A stretch of DNA of 40,906 nucleotides, from positions 1 through 40,906 of the forward strand of contig NZ_JBBORC010000002.1 of assembly GCF_038004425.1 (NCBI RefSeq), in the 5' to 3' direction. A program made the translations under genes and the position numbers. The notes beneath the pieces were generated by a model that was given only the letters and a program-made list of their open reading frames with translations, was not told the origin of the DNA and made no database searches. Origin of the DNA: Solibacillus sp. FSL W7-1464 (GTDB lineage Bacteria; Bacillota; Bacilli; Bacillales_A; Planococcaceae). Shown one piece after another: positions 25,081 through 33,165 of the stretch. Numbering within the stretch: the stretch's first letter is position 1; every line of letters begins with the position of its first letter.

Positions 25081-25597
25081 CTTCATCACAAGCAAACGAC
25101 GCTTTGTGTGAAGAGGTACGTGTCGCTTTGGCATTAAACGCTCCGATAATTACTCGCTGTAAGTGCCTAACAGCGAGTAGATTCCTGTACCGTTTACGGC
25201 TAGGCCGCCATACCAAACGAGGCGAAGATCAAAATCTAATAACAAGACAAATCGGAAGTGACTGTTACGGCAGTCACTTTTATTGTGAGCATTTTTTCGA
25301 TTTCTTTCGCCATACGCCCAAGCAACAAGATCGTTTGCTTGGGCTTTGCCATTTGCGTTCAACTGTCGGCAATCAGCGTGGCAGATTCTGCCTACCACAC
25401 TGCTATCCGAGTTTCACCTCAAAAAGCAAGGACCGTCAAAATTTTTTGCTTAAAACGCTACCGCTACAAAAATTTTTGAGCTATTGCTGGGGCAATTCCT
25501 TGCTTTTTGATTGCTGCAAATAGCTGCATGGCATAGCCAAGAAATCGGAAAAAATTCAGCCTTCCGACTTCGTGATTGCGGCTAAAGCAATCAAAAA
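25081..25597 (+). ncRNA. Highly structured 0.5 kb stretch, candidate RNA or structured leader
   Basis: No credible gene lies here, but there are many perfect or near-perfect hairpins: 25081-25093/25101-25113, 25151-25160/25170-25179, 25256-25264/25271-25279, 25316-25325/25335-25344, 25420-25432/25497-25509, 25546-25550/25562-25566 and 25574-25579/25587-25592. The segment 25504-25514 (TTTTTGATTGC) can also pair with 25587-25597. That pairing excludes the 25420/25497 stem and ends 6 nt before the ribosome site of the next gene. GC is higher than in the flanks. It could be a large non-coding RNA, a regulatory leader, or a single-strand DNA element used in transfer. The strand is assumed from the downstream gene. 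Confidence 0.5.
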
Positions 25598-25617
25598 AAT
25601 CTAAGGAGGGACTTCAA

Positions 25618-25827
25618 ATGATTCGAGTAGACCATTGGACGAATGGTATTTGGCACGTTACGAGTAGTCGTTCCACACATTTTATTGAAGTTGTCAAAGT
25701 GATGGGACATTGGCAAGAAGATGCTCCAACAGATATGTTTACGATTTTCAAAGATGGTGAGATGAACCAGTCCTATGTGAGAGGTTTTACCAATGCAATT
25801 GCTTATGCCAAAGGGATTGTAGAATAA
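25618..25827 (+). CDS. Small hypothetical protein after the structured region
   Basis: 69 residues (MIRVDHWTNGIWHVTSSRST...), soluble, with no recognised domain. AAGGAGGG lies 7 nt before ATG 25618; longer frames upstream would cut into the hairpins. The RadC-like gene follows after 21 nt with the same CTAAGGAGG ribosome context, so the two are probably co-transcribed. Confidence 0.65.
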   Translation: MIRVDHWTNGIWHVTSSRSTHFIEVVKVMGHWQEDAPTDMFTIFKDGEMNQSYVRGFTNAIAYAKGIVE

Positions 25828-25848
25828 AAAATCTAAGGAGGAAACATC

Positions 25849-26331
25849 ATGACAAATCCTAAAAATGACACACTGCAACCGATTTATGAGATTGTGAAAA
25901 TTAAAGCCGAGCGTCGTAAACTGCCAAAGAAATATTTGTCGGAAAACCTTACAGATTATACAGTTCGTAGCCCTCAAGACTTTGCTAATATTGCCATGAA
26001 ATTTATTGGGGACGAGGATAGAGAAATCTTTTTAGTCGCTTGTTTATCAACGAAAAATCAAATTCAATCTTTACACCGTTGTCATATAGGTTCACTAAAT
26101 GCGAGCATCGTAACACCACGTGAAGTATTTAAAACAGCATTCTTACAAAATGCAGGTAGTATAATTGTCGCACATAACCACCCCAGCCAAAATTGTACAC
26201 CAAGCCCAGAGGACATTGATGTTACCGAGCGTTTAAAGCAGGCAGGGGAGCTGTTAGGTGTGGAACTTCTCGACCATTTGATTGTTGGCGAAAATAATTT
26301 TATTTCATTAAAAGAAAAAGGTTATATGTAA
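25849..26331 (+). CDS. RadC-like JAB-domain protein
   Basis: 160 residues. The RadC/DUF2466 fold of the JAB/MPN family covers about residues 38-160, with the metal motif AHNHPSQNCTPSPEDID near 106-122 (H-x-H...S-x2-D). The N-terminal HhH region of chromosomal RadC is missing, as is usual for mobile-element versions. The biochemical function is not settled; such genes are common on plasmids and islands beside antirestriction genes. AAGGAGG precedes ATG. Confidence 0.88.
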   Translation: MTNPKNDTLQPIYEIVKIKAERRKLPKKYLSENLTDYTVRSPQDFANIAMKFIGDEDREIFLVACLSTKNQIQSLHRCHIGSLNASIVTPREVFKTAFLQNAGSIIVAHNHPSQNCTPSPEDIDVTERLKQAGELLGVELLDHLIVGENNFISLKEKGYM

Positions 26332-26334
26332 AAC

Positions 26335-26365
26335 AAGAGAGGCGTACACATCGTACGTCTCTTTT
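26335..26365 (+). terminator. Terminator of the radC-like gene
   Basis: AAGAGAGGCGTAC and GTACGTCTCTTTT pair with a small bulge, just after the stop codon. A second hairpin, GTCGCCTTG-CGTG-CAAGGCGAC (26410-26431), precedes the next gene. Confidence 0.7.
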
Positions 26366-26457
26366 CAATTAACATGAGATAGGGAAAGGTATTATAAGCA
26401 AAAAATCGCGTCGCCTTGCGTGCAAGGCGACATTATATAGAGGATGTGACGACAATG

Positions 26458-26784
26458 GAGTACGAAGCGTTTAGTAAAGATTATCTCGCTGAAAATTTGA
26501 AAAATCTACGGATATACTGTGGTTTCAAAACATTTGAAGTAGCAGACTTTTTAAATTTAACATCATCAGCATACGGTTACTATGAAATAGGAAGGTCGAT
26601 TCCACCATTAGCAAAATTGATTAAGCTGGCTTTACTTTATGGTGTGACTGTTGAAGATTTGGTACGGAATCCAAATGAACTCATGGCACATATTGAAAGG
26701 GAAAGAAAATTAGCTGATATTAAACGAGAACTGAATTTGACGGAGGAGCAGCTATTTTTATTTAGATGTATTTTGGATAATTAA
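26458..26784 (+). CDS. XRE-family HTH regulator
   Basis: 108 residues. A Cro/CI helix-turn-helix at about residues 10-68 (LAENLKNLRIYCGFKTFEVADFLNLTSSAYGYYEIGRSIPPLAKLIKLALLYGVTVEDLV) is followed by a helical tail. GAGGA lies about 10 nt before ATG 26458. A 22-nt hairpin (26410-26431) stands just upstream and a 40-bp palindrome of the dispersed type follows its stop codon. It is a second candidate, after the 3371-3604 protein, for binding the dispersed palindromes. Confidence 0.8.
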   Translation, partial: EYEAFSKDYLAENLKNLRIYCGFKTFEVADFLNLTSSAYGYYEIGRSIPPLAKLIKLALLYGVTVEDLVRNPNELMAHIERERKLADIKRELNLTEEQLFLFRCILDN

Positions 26785-26789
26785 AAATT

Positions 26790-26829
26790 CCACCTAACAA
26801 AAGTAGAAATTTCTACTTTTGTTAGGTGG
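26790..26829. repeat. Longest dispersed-palindrome copy, 40 bp perfect
   Basis: CCACCTAAC plus AAAAGTAGAAA is followed by the exact inverse. It lies between convergent genes, so here it could act as a two-way terminator hairpin rather than a promoter operator. Confidence 0.8.
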
Positions 26830-26872
26830 GTTGATTATTAGGATGCTGAAAATAGCACTATTTATAGGGGAA

Positions 26873-27592
26873 TTAGATTTTAATTGTAAAATCTGTAGAA
26901 ATATTAAACGACGTAAATTGATCGTCTAAATTATAATGTTTTACTAATAAGTTTAAAATATCACAAAAGGCTTTTATTGCTACATAAATCACCTCGGTAT
27001 TATCGTGTTGTTCATTCGTTTGAAAGTTTCCCCCAGTTTCTAAAAACTTTGATATAGCGTCATTACTATGGACTTCACCGCTATATTTCATGTAGAAGTA
27101 GCCAAATTCATTTTCATTGTAATAACTAAAGAGTCCCGAAATACTGTTTATTCCTTTTCCTCCGTACCATTTATATTTATCTTTTGATGCGTAGAATTTT
27201 TGGTGTTTATATTTTATTTTCATCTCTTTATTTTCTTCTGGGGTGTAGAGAGATTTTAAATCGTGATACAATTTCTTTGCTTTTTCGTAAATATTCAATC
27301 TTAATTTGAAATTAGCTAATTGAAAATCCTTTGCTCTATTTAAAGAATTTTCTTCTAAAATATATTTCATGTATATTAGTTTCTCTAAGATATTTCTACA
27401 CAGACTATAAGTACCATGTATTTTGTTGTTATTAGTTAACAAAATTAGAGAATCCAAGTCGTAAAAAGCATTACTCGATAAAAAAACTAGAGTTGAGTCT
27501 AATTTAGATAATTGTATTTTGCTTGTTAAAGCCTCATTATAAATGTTGTAATGACTGCTCTGTAATTCAGTTAGCATTTCAGTCGTATCCAT
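26873..27592 (-). CDS. DUF5677-like helical protein
   Basis: 239 residues, largely helical. The middle (RNILEKLIYMKYILEE) and the later W-Y-x-G...S-x-L-F...Y...S-x-E-V-H-S pattern (KWYGGKGINSISGLFSYYNENEFGYFYMKYSGEVHSN) resemble DUF5677, a HEPN-like family of unknown function. AAAAAGGAGTG precedes the ATG. It is monocistronic, between a convergent regulator and the abrB-like pair. An accessory or defence role is possible but only by family association. Confidence 0.5.
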   Translation of the reverse strand: MDTTEMLTELQSSHYNIYNEALTSKIQLSKLDSTLVFLSSNAFYDLDSLILLTNNNKIHGTYSLCRNILEKLIYMKYILEENSLNRAKDFQLANFKLRLNIYEKAKKLYHDLKSLYTPEENKEMKIKYKHQKFYASKDKYKWYGGKGINSISGLFSYYNENEFGYFYMKYSGEVHSNDAISKFLETGGNFQTNEQHDNTEVIYVAIKAFCDILNLLVKHYNLDDQFTSFNISTDFTIKI

Positions 27593-27662
27593 CTAAATAT
27601 ACACTCCTTTTTAAATAAATTTATTTGATGCATATCTTATTCGGAAAGATTTTCAAATGAGA

Positions 27663-27698
27663 AAGCAGATGAAGCTACAGTTATGGCTTCACCTGCTT
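27663..27698 (-). terminator. Terminator of the abrB-like operon
   Basis: AAGCAGGTGAAGC and GCTTCATCTGCTT pair on the minus strand with a 10-nt loop, followed by TCTCATTT. Confidence 0.65.
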
Positions 27699-27714
27699 AT
27701 TTCTGTATTGAAGG

Positions 27715-27981
27715 TTATTTTCTTTGTAAAGTATCTAGCAGTATTTCGGCACCCTTTGGCGAGAGGGTGATGTTATTGAATAGCGTAAAGTTTTCTGATG
27801 TAATTTCTTCTGTCACGATGCAAGCTGCTTGTGGCTCGTATTTACGCAAAATGATTTCCTCACCCTCGATAAAAATCTCAACAGGGTCCTTCTCATTGAT
27901 TTCAAGCGTTCTTCTTAACTCCATGGGGATGACAATACGCCCTAGTTCATCAACTTTTCGTACGATGCCAGTTGACTTCAT
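27715..27981 (-). CDS. AbrB/SpoVT-like transition-state regulator
   Basis: 88 residues. An N-terminal swapped-hairpin AbrB domain (MKSTGIVRKVDELGRIVIPMELRRTLEINEKDPVEIFIEGEEIILRKY split over residues 1-50) binds DNA. The short C-terminal part (TLSPKGAEILLDTLQ) resembles that of chromosomal AbrB/Abh. It begins 17 nt after the coiled-coil gene, with GGAGGAG upstream, so it is the second gene of that operon. Its targets are not evident. Confidence 0.9.
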   Translation of the reverse strand: MKSTGIVRKVDELGRIVIPMELRRTLEINEKDPVEIFIEGEEIILRKYEPQAACIVTEEITSENFTLFNNITLSPKGAEILLDTLQRK

Positions 27982-27998
27982 ATGTGACTCCTCCTAAG

Positions 27999-28898
27999 TT
28001 ATTTCTTATTGCCGTTATTTTTCAAAAGCTCTTCTAAACGACTTTCATAAGTACCACGAATACGATCATTTTCAGCCTGTAACTCGGTGATACGAGCGTT
28101 ATATGTATCGAGCTGGGTTTGTAGTTTCTCCTGATATTCGCGCTCAGCCTTCACGATGGCACGTTCTAATGCAAGTTCATGACGTTCTTGGAGCAGGGCA
28201 GTGGCTTGCTCAGATTTTGCCTTTTCGTCAGCTAGTGCTTTTTCAAGTGCTGTTACTTGGTCGGCATTGGCCTTTGCTTCATTTGTAGCAGCAGCTAGCG
28301 CCTTTTCAAGTGCTTGCTTTTCAGTAGCTGCCGTACGCAGTAGTGCCTCTTTTTCCTCTGTGAAGGCAATCTTTATTTTTTCATTTTCCTCAGCGTAACC
28401 TTGATATTTTGCAACAAGTCCTGTTAACGAATCGTTTTTTTCTTTATACTCTGCGATAAGGAGTTGGCTGTTTTCTGTTGAAAGGCGACCCTCCTCTAAC
28501 TGTTTTGCCTGCTCTGCTTGAACTGCCGTAAGTTCTTGTTTTTCCGCTTGAAGGGTCTGAACAGTTTGCTTTGTTTGCTGTAATTTTTCTTGAAGCTCTA
28601 GCATTAGTTGTTCTTTCTTTTCAAGTTGCTCTGAAACTTCACGTACAGCATGATCCTTAAAATAAATAGACTGTTGCACCATGCCTACTACTAATTCATA
28701 AATACGTGTAGTATGAAGTTCAAGTTCCGTTAAGTTCCGAGAGTATTCAGGAGCATTTGTTTGAAGTGTTTTAACTTCATAATTAGCTAGAGCATTTTGG
28801 AACCATTCTTTTGATGAAAGTCCACTTGTTTCAATTAAGAGCTTTGCACGTTCATAATCTTCATCGCTTACTTTAAAACCAAATGTTTTATCTGCCAT
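27999..28898 (-). CDS. KfrA-like coiled-coil plasmid protein with N-terminal DNA-binding-like segment
   Basis: 299 residues. The first 45 residues (FGFKVSDEDYERAKLLIETSGLSSKEWFQNALANYEV) look like a ribbon-helix-helix or small helical DNA-binding unit. From about residue 75 to the end the protein is one long coiled coil rich in Ala, Glu, Lys and Gln. That plan resembles KfrA-type plasmid proteins, which autoregulate and form filaments aiding partition. GGAGGG precedes ATG. A three-box GTTAAC operator lies directly upstream and recurs before the EssB-like transfer gene, so this protein, or the AbrB-like one beside it, is the likely binder. Confidence 0.65.
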   Translation of the reverse strand: MADKTFGFKVSDEDYERAKLLIETSGLSSKEWFQNALANYEVKTLQTNAPEYSRNLTELELHTTRIYELVVGMVQQSIYFKDHAVREVSEQLEKKEQLMLELQEKLQQTKQTVQTLQAEKQELTAVQAEQAKQLEEGRLSTENSQLLIAEYKEKNDSLTGLVAKYQGYAEENEKIKIAFTEEKEALLRTAATEKQALEKALAAATNEAKANADQVTALEKALADEKAKSEQATALLQERHELALERAIVKAEREYQEKLQTQLDTYNARITELQAENDRIRGTYESRLEELLKNNGNKK

Positions 28899-28913
28899 TT
28901 GAATCCCTCCGAG

Positions 28914-28956
28914 TTAACTAAAAAGTATTGATATATTAAGGGTTAACTGGTTAACC
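28914..28956 (-). promoter_or_regulatory. Three-box GTTAAC operator before the coiled-coil gene
   Basis: GTTAAC boxes at 28914, 28942 and 28950; 28941-28956 is GGTTAACTGGTTAACC, identical to 15810-15825. Read toward the gene, two boxes 8 bp apart are followed by a third 28 bp on. Confidence 0.65.
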
Positions 28957-29019
28957 TTATTAAATTAGTATTCTCTATATTATTCTATTTACCTCTTTAT
29001 TTATGAATTTTAGACATTT

Positions 29020-29817
29020 CTATGTTTCTTGTTTTTCTAGTAGTTCATAAACAGTATAGTGAACCGGTTCATTACCATTAGAATAGCGTATTATGCGATA
29101 TTTTAAATTCTCGGTCTTATAGACAGAAGTGGTTTCATTCAAGTAATATTCCAAAATTAAAGGTTGATCCTCGGTAATTGTTTTTAATGAAGCAGAATCA
29201 ATTAGTTCATGGTCATAGATTAACTTGTAATCTACAGAATTGCTACGACTGAATAATGGTAATAAGATTACAAGACAAATTATAAAATCAACAACTGAAA
29301 ATATAAGTGCTTGTATTAGAAATTCAGTTGTTAGAATCGCAACTGTTTTTGTTTTTAAATGACCTATTGCAAGAGTAGTTAAAATTGCGTATGTAAACAG
29401 GATGGTCAAATGTATTTTATATTTTTCATTCAGGCTAAATAATTTTGGGTATGGCGGTAGAATCACTATATGTTTTGTACACCATTTCCAAAGTGAGATA
29501 ACTTTGCTCATCAAATAGATTGCGAATATTAGATAGATAAATGAATAAATCGCAGTAAATCCAATATATTTGTAGCCGAGAAAAGCAAAGTAATAGGCTG
29601 ATACAATAATTAATGGGATGATATAAAGAAATGTCCCAATTAACTGTTTAATATAAATGATAGAACTTTTATTACGAGGGACTAATTTACGATCAAAGGC
29701 AGTGTAATTATTTACGCTAAAAAGCGCAAATAAAGCAGGCACAATAATTCCTAGAACTGCTAAGATTGCAATCATTTCATTTTCTAAAAATGATAAAATA
29801 AAAATCAAACCTTTCAA
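29020..29817 (-). CDS. Multi-pass membrane protein of unknown function
   Basis: About 265 residues with some six hydrophobic helices (for example IAILAVLGIIVPALFALF, TFLYIIPLIIVSAYYFAFLGY, ALIFSVVDFIICLVILLPLF) and a soluble C-terminal tail of about 55 residues. The family is not recognised. The start is uncertain: TTG 29817 has no clear ribosome site, and ATG 29775 (MIAILAVLG) is an alternative. It is divergent from the recombinase gene. Confidence 0.55.
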   Translation of the reverse strand: MKGLIFILSFLENEMIAILAVLGIIVPALFALFSVNNYTAFDRKLVPRNKSSIIYIKQLIGTFLYIIPLIIVSAYYFAFLGYKYIGFTAIYSFIYLIFAIYLMSKVISLWKWCTKHIVILPPYPKLFSLNEKYKIHLTILFTYAILTTLAIGHLKTKTVAILTTEFLIQALIFSVVDFIICLVILLPLFSRSNSVDYKLIYDHELIDSASLKTITEDQPLILEYYLNETTSVYKTENLKYRIIRYSNGNEPVHYTVYELLEKQET

Positions 29818-29886
29818 TTTGTGGTACCTATATTTTACATTTCAGAAAGAAGTTTGACTAATAATATCTCAGGCATTTCCTTTCTT

Positions 29887-29932
29887 TCAACCTTAAAAAA
29901 TAATCGTTATTTAAGGTTGATTATGTTATAAT
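29887..29932 (+). promoter_or_regulatory. Inverted repeat and -10 box upstream of the recombinase
   Basis: TCAACCTTAAA (29887-29897) and TTTAAGGTTGA (29910-29920) form a perfect 11-bp inverted repeat, followed by TATAAT at 29927-29932. It is probably an operator over a promoter; a -35 match is weak. Confidence 0.45.
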
Positions 29933-29990
29933 AAAACAAACGTCAGTTCGTGTACAGAAGTCAACTTTTTTATGAGAGGAGGATATTTGA

Positions 29991-30884
29991 ATGGAAGAAA
30001 CATTGTTCTCTTTGCAGCAATATAAAATGACGAAGCAAAAAGATGAGACTCTGCAGAAAATCCAACAACAGAAGCTGGCACAATATCAATCTGACATTAA
30101 ACAGTTCCAGGTGTTTTGCGATGAACATTTATTAAAGTTAGATTTTGACTCGTTAGAGTTATATCTCCATCATTTAATTACACAGCAGCAAGTTCGGTTG
30201 TCGACATTTAATCGACGCTTAGCCGGTGTGAAGTACTGGTTAGTGCATGAATATGGATTTCAATTTACCTCAGAGCACGATACTAGTATCAAATTATTAC
30301 GTAGTTTATATAATCAAGAGGAATATTTGCGCTTAAAGCCCATGCGGGGGAAGAGTGCTGAAAAGCAAAGCGATGTGCTACGTCTTATTGATCGTTATGA
30401 TACGGAAAAAAAAAGCGATATTCGCAAACGTGCGATTTGTTTAGTGAACCTTATTACAGCCAATCGTCCATCTGAAATGGTGCGCCTAAAAGTGAGTGAT
30501 TTTGATTTAGACAATCGCACGGTGCAGGTGATGATGGTGAAGCAAGGTGAAATGAAAGAAAAACGCCTGACGCTAGAGTGCGTGCAGGCGATTCGAAAGT
30601 ATATCGCCGCGTGTGCCTTGCAAATGAACGATTATTTTGTTGGCGCAGCGGATAAATGGGGTAATCATACGAGTCGACAAATTAGTGAAGTGAGCTACAA
30701 CCAAGCCATTCAAAGCTGGCTAGGCTTTGCGCCGTACACGTTTCGTAAAACACAAATTACGGCGATGTATCAAAAAGGTGCCGATATACCAACTATCGCA
30801 AAGCAATCTGGCCATAAATCACATCAGACGATTATGGAACATTATATTAAGTTGAAGACAGATGATGTTGATGGATATTTATAA
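29991..30884 (+). CDS. Tyrosine recombinase (phage-integrase/Xer-like)
   Basis: 297 residues. An N-terminal SAM-like core-binding domain covers about 30-115 (FNRRLAGVKYWLVHEYGF). The catalytic domain has Arg I in TANRPSEMVRL near 158, a beta-hairpin Lys (VMMVKQGEMKEKRL), Arg II in YTFRKTQITAMY, His in QSGHKSHQT and the nucleophile Tyr in MEHYIKL near 283. The usual HxxR histidine is Tyr here. It is of XerC/D size rather than large-integrase size and lacks an arm-binding extension. It is the only site-specific recombinase on the plasmid, so it is the natural candidate for multimer resolution and for acting at sites S1-S4. It lies 18 kb from those sites; the link is inference. Confidence 0.9.
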   Translation: MEETLFSLQQYKMTKQKDETLQKIQQQKLAQYQSDIKQFQVFCDEHLLKLDFDSLELYLHHLITQQQVRLSTFNRRLAGVKYWLVHEYGFQFTSEHDTSIKLLRSLYNQEEYLRLKPMRGKSAEKQSDVLRLIDRYDTEKKSDIRKRAICLVNLITANRPSEMVRLKVSDFDLDNRTVQVMMVKQGEMKEKRLTLECVQAIRKYIAACALQMNDYFVGAADKWGNHTSRQISEVSYNQAIQSWLGFAPYTFRKTQITAMYQKGADIPTIAKQSGHKSHQTIMEHYIKLKTDDVDGYL

Positions 30885-30982
30885 ATTCTATTACTATATT
30901 AACTTGTATTAAATGTTGCCTAATTAATGTTAAGATTACTTAGATAAAAAAGTTTTATTTTTAAATGAGGAGTTATTACTAA

Positions 30983-32848
30983 ATGTTAAATAAAAATGAA
31001 GTATATATGATGGATTGCATCGAAGGAATGAAATTATTAGAAGATAATTCAATAGATATTATTGTGGCAGATCCACCCTATAATCTTAGCAAGGGGGGTA
31101 ATTGGAGTTGGAAAAATGAAGGTGATTTAAAAGGTTTTGGAGGCAAATGGGATAAAGTAATGCAAAATTGGGATGACATGCCGTTATCTGATTATTTTAC
31201 ATTTACTCTTAATTGGTTGAGTGAAGCGAAAAGGGTTTTAAAACCAACAGGATCACTTTGGGTATTTGGAACGTATCATAATATAGGTATAATCAATTTT
31301 GCCATGCAAATTTTAGAAATAGAGATTATAAATGAAGTTATTTGGTTCAAGAGAAACAGTTTCCCAAATTTGTCAGGTCGTAGATTGACAGCTAGTCATG
31401 AAACAATATTATGGGCACATACGGGATCTGCGAAGAATAGAGATTATTATTTTAATTATGAAATGTCTAAAAATCATGATTATGATAGCGACTTGATTAA
31501 ACAACCTTTGAAGCAAATGAGAACAGTTTGGGATATTCCGAATAATAAAAAGAAAGAGGAATTGTTATTTGGTAAACATCCTACTCAAAAAGTAGAAAAA
31601 GTGATTGATAGAATAATAAGATTATCAGCTAAAGAAGGAGATGTTCTTTTAACTCCTTTCTGTGGGGCAGGTACAGAGTGTGTAGTAGCTAAAAAATTAG
31701 GACTAGATTATATTGCTTTTGAATTAGAAGAAGAATATGTAAATTTAAGTAATACGAGGTTACTTAATACGAAAAAAGGTAAAATCGAACTGATAGAGTC
31801 AAAAGAATTAGTTAGTAAAGGTAGTAAAAAAAATAATATTGAATCAGTTGATCTAAAAGAAAGTAGTGTTGAAGAATCTTTAATTCAAAATGAAAGTACT
31901 GAACAAATTAGTCTAAGTTTAGGTTTTACAAATGAGGAGATTACTCCAATAAAGAAAAAAAGAGGTAGACCTAAAAAAAATTCACAAAATGATTCAGAGT
32001 CAAATGCTGAAAAAAAAAAGAACAATGTTAAATTAGAACCCATTCCAGCAATTTTAAAATGGACTGGTAGTAAAAGAAAACAAGCAAGCCATATAGTTCA
32101 AGAAATCCCTATGGGAATGAATCGCTATATTGAGCCTTTCTTTGGAGGAGGAGCAGTCTCTTATTTAGCAGCAGATAAAGTAAATAATGTCTGGGCGAAT
32201 GATTTATATGCACCATTAATAGATTTTTGGCAGTTAGTACAAAATCAACCGAATGAACTTATAGAATTGTATGAAAGAGAATGGATGTTATTACAAGAAG
32301 ATTTCCCTAATCATTTTTACAATGTGAGAGATAGATTCAATTCCAATCCTAACGGCATAGATTTAGCCTTCCTTACTCGTACATGTGTAAATGGAATTGT
32401 TCGATTTAATAAAGAGGGGGAGTTTAACAATTCTATTCATTTATCAAGAAGAGGTATGAAGCCAAGTAATTTTGAGTCTATAGTGGAGAAATGGCATTTA
32501 AAACTTCAAAAATTCCAATTTACAAATTTAGATTACAGAGACGTTCTAGATCAGGCTAAGACTGGGGATTTAATTTATTTAGATCCACCTTATGCTGGAA
32601 GTAATAACCGTTACATTGCAGATTTAGATGTAGAAAGTTTATTTTTAGAGTTAGATAAATTGAATTCTAAAGGTGTAAAATGGATGTTATCTTTTGACGG
32701 GAAACGTGGCGAAACAGATTTAGAATATCCAGTACCAGAAGATTTATATAAAAATAAACAGTTTTTATCGAATGGTAAATCTACTTTAAATCAAGTATTA
32801 AACGGTACTAACGAAGAAGTGTTAGAAACATTATATAAAAATTTCTAA
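30983..32848 (+). CDS. Fused double DNA methyltransferase (type II R-M)
   Basis: 621 residues in two enzyme halves. The first (1-265) is a beta-class amino-methyltransferase with DPPYNL near residue 30 and PFCGAGTE near 226. The second (about 350-621) is a Dam/D12-like adenine methyltransferase with KWTGSKRK, EPFFGGGAV near 383 and DPPYAG near 532. The linker carries KKKRGRPKKN, an AT-hook-like motif. Two fused methyltransferases usually modify the two different strands of an asymmetric site, as M.FokI does. GAGGAG precedes the ATG. The small gene 32862 follows, and the presumed endonuclease converges from the right. Confidence 0.88.
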   Translation: MLNKNEVYMMDCIEGMKLLEDNSIDIIVADPPYNLSKGGNWSWKNEGDLKGFGGKWDKVMQNWDDMPLSDYFTFTLNWLSEAKRVLKPTGSLWVFGTYHNIGIINFAMQILEIEIINEVIWFKRNSFPNLSGRRLTASHETILWAHTGSAKNRDYYFNYEMSKNHDYDSDLIKQPLKQMRTVWDIPNNKKKEELLFGKHPTQKVEKVIDRIIRLSAKEGDVLLTPFCGAGTECVVAKKLGLDYIAFELEEEYVNLSNTRLLNTKKGKIELIESKELVSKGSKKNNIESVDLKESSVEESLIQNESTEQISLSLGFTNEEITPIKKKRGRPKKNSQNDSESNAEKKKNNVKLEPIPAILKWTGSKRKQASHIVQEIPMGMNRYIEPFFGGGAVSYLAADKVNNVWANDLYAPLIDFWQLVQNQPNELIELYEREWMLLQEDFPNHFYNVRDRFNSNPNGIDLAFLTRTCVNGIVRFNKEGEFNNSIHLSRRGMKPSNFESIVEKWHLKLQKFQFTNLDYRDVLDQAKTGDLIYLDPPYAGSNNRYIADLDVESLFLELDKLNSKGVKWMLSFDGKRGETDLEYPVPEDLYKNKQFLSNGKSTLNQVLNGTNEEVLETLYKNF

Positions 32849-32861
32849 GGAAGTTATTTGA

Positions 32862-33125
32862 ATGAATAGAGAAGCTATTAAAAATCATTTGAAAATAATA
32901 TTAAGCGAACAAGAAGATGGGAAAATTTCATCTAAAGAAGCTTATATTTTATTGATTCAACGAATGGATTTATCAGAAAATGTTTTAAATGAGCTTTATA
33001 TAGATAAAAAGGGATATACTAAATCTAAATTCAAAGTAAAAGTACAAGCTGCTGTTGAGTCTTTGAGGAAGGAAAATATTCTTTTAAGAGGAGGGCAAAG
33101 AGGGGTTTGGAAAATAAATAAGTAA
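32862..33125 (+). CDS. Small winged-helix-like protein linked to the R-M system
   Basis: 87 residues (MNREAIKNHLKIILSEQEDGKISSKEAYILLIQRM...). Predicted helices are followed by a glycine turn (LLRGGQRGVWKINK) at the end, like a winged-helix wing. It starts 13 nt after the methyltransferase stop with AAGGAAG upstream, so it is co-transcribed. It may be a controller protein or a specificity aid; no close family is recalled. Confidence 0.6.
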   Translation: MNREAIKNHLKIILSEQEDGKISSKEAYILLIQRMDLSENVLNELYIDKKGYTKSKFKVKVQAAVESLRKENILLRGGQRGVWKINK

Positions 33126-33165
33126 AGAATCACCTAGATAGCAAGCGTTATCTAGGTGATTCTTT
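33124..33165. terminator. Two-way terminator between the R-M genes
   Basis: AAAGAATCACCTAGATA (33124-33140) and its exact complement (33149-33165) form a 17-bp stem with T runs on both strands, between the convergent small gene and the endonuclease gene. Confidence 0.9.

Noticed and set aside
25104-25523. Open frame of 139 codons in the structured stretch
   Set aside because: No ribosome site; Cys/Arg/Leu-rich composition unlike neighbours; it crosses many perfect hairpins, which better explains the sequence as RNA or DNA structure.
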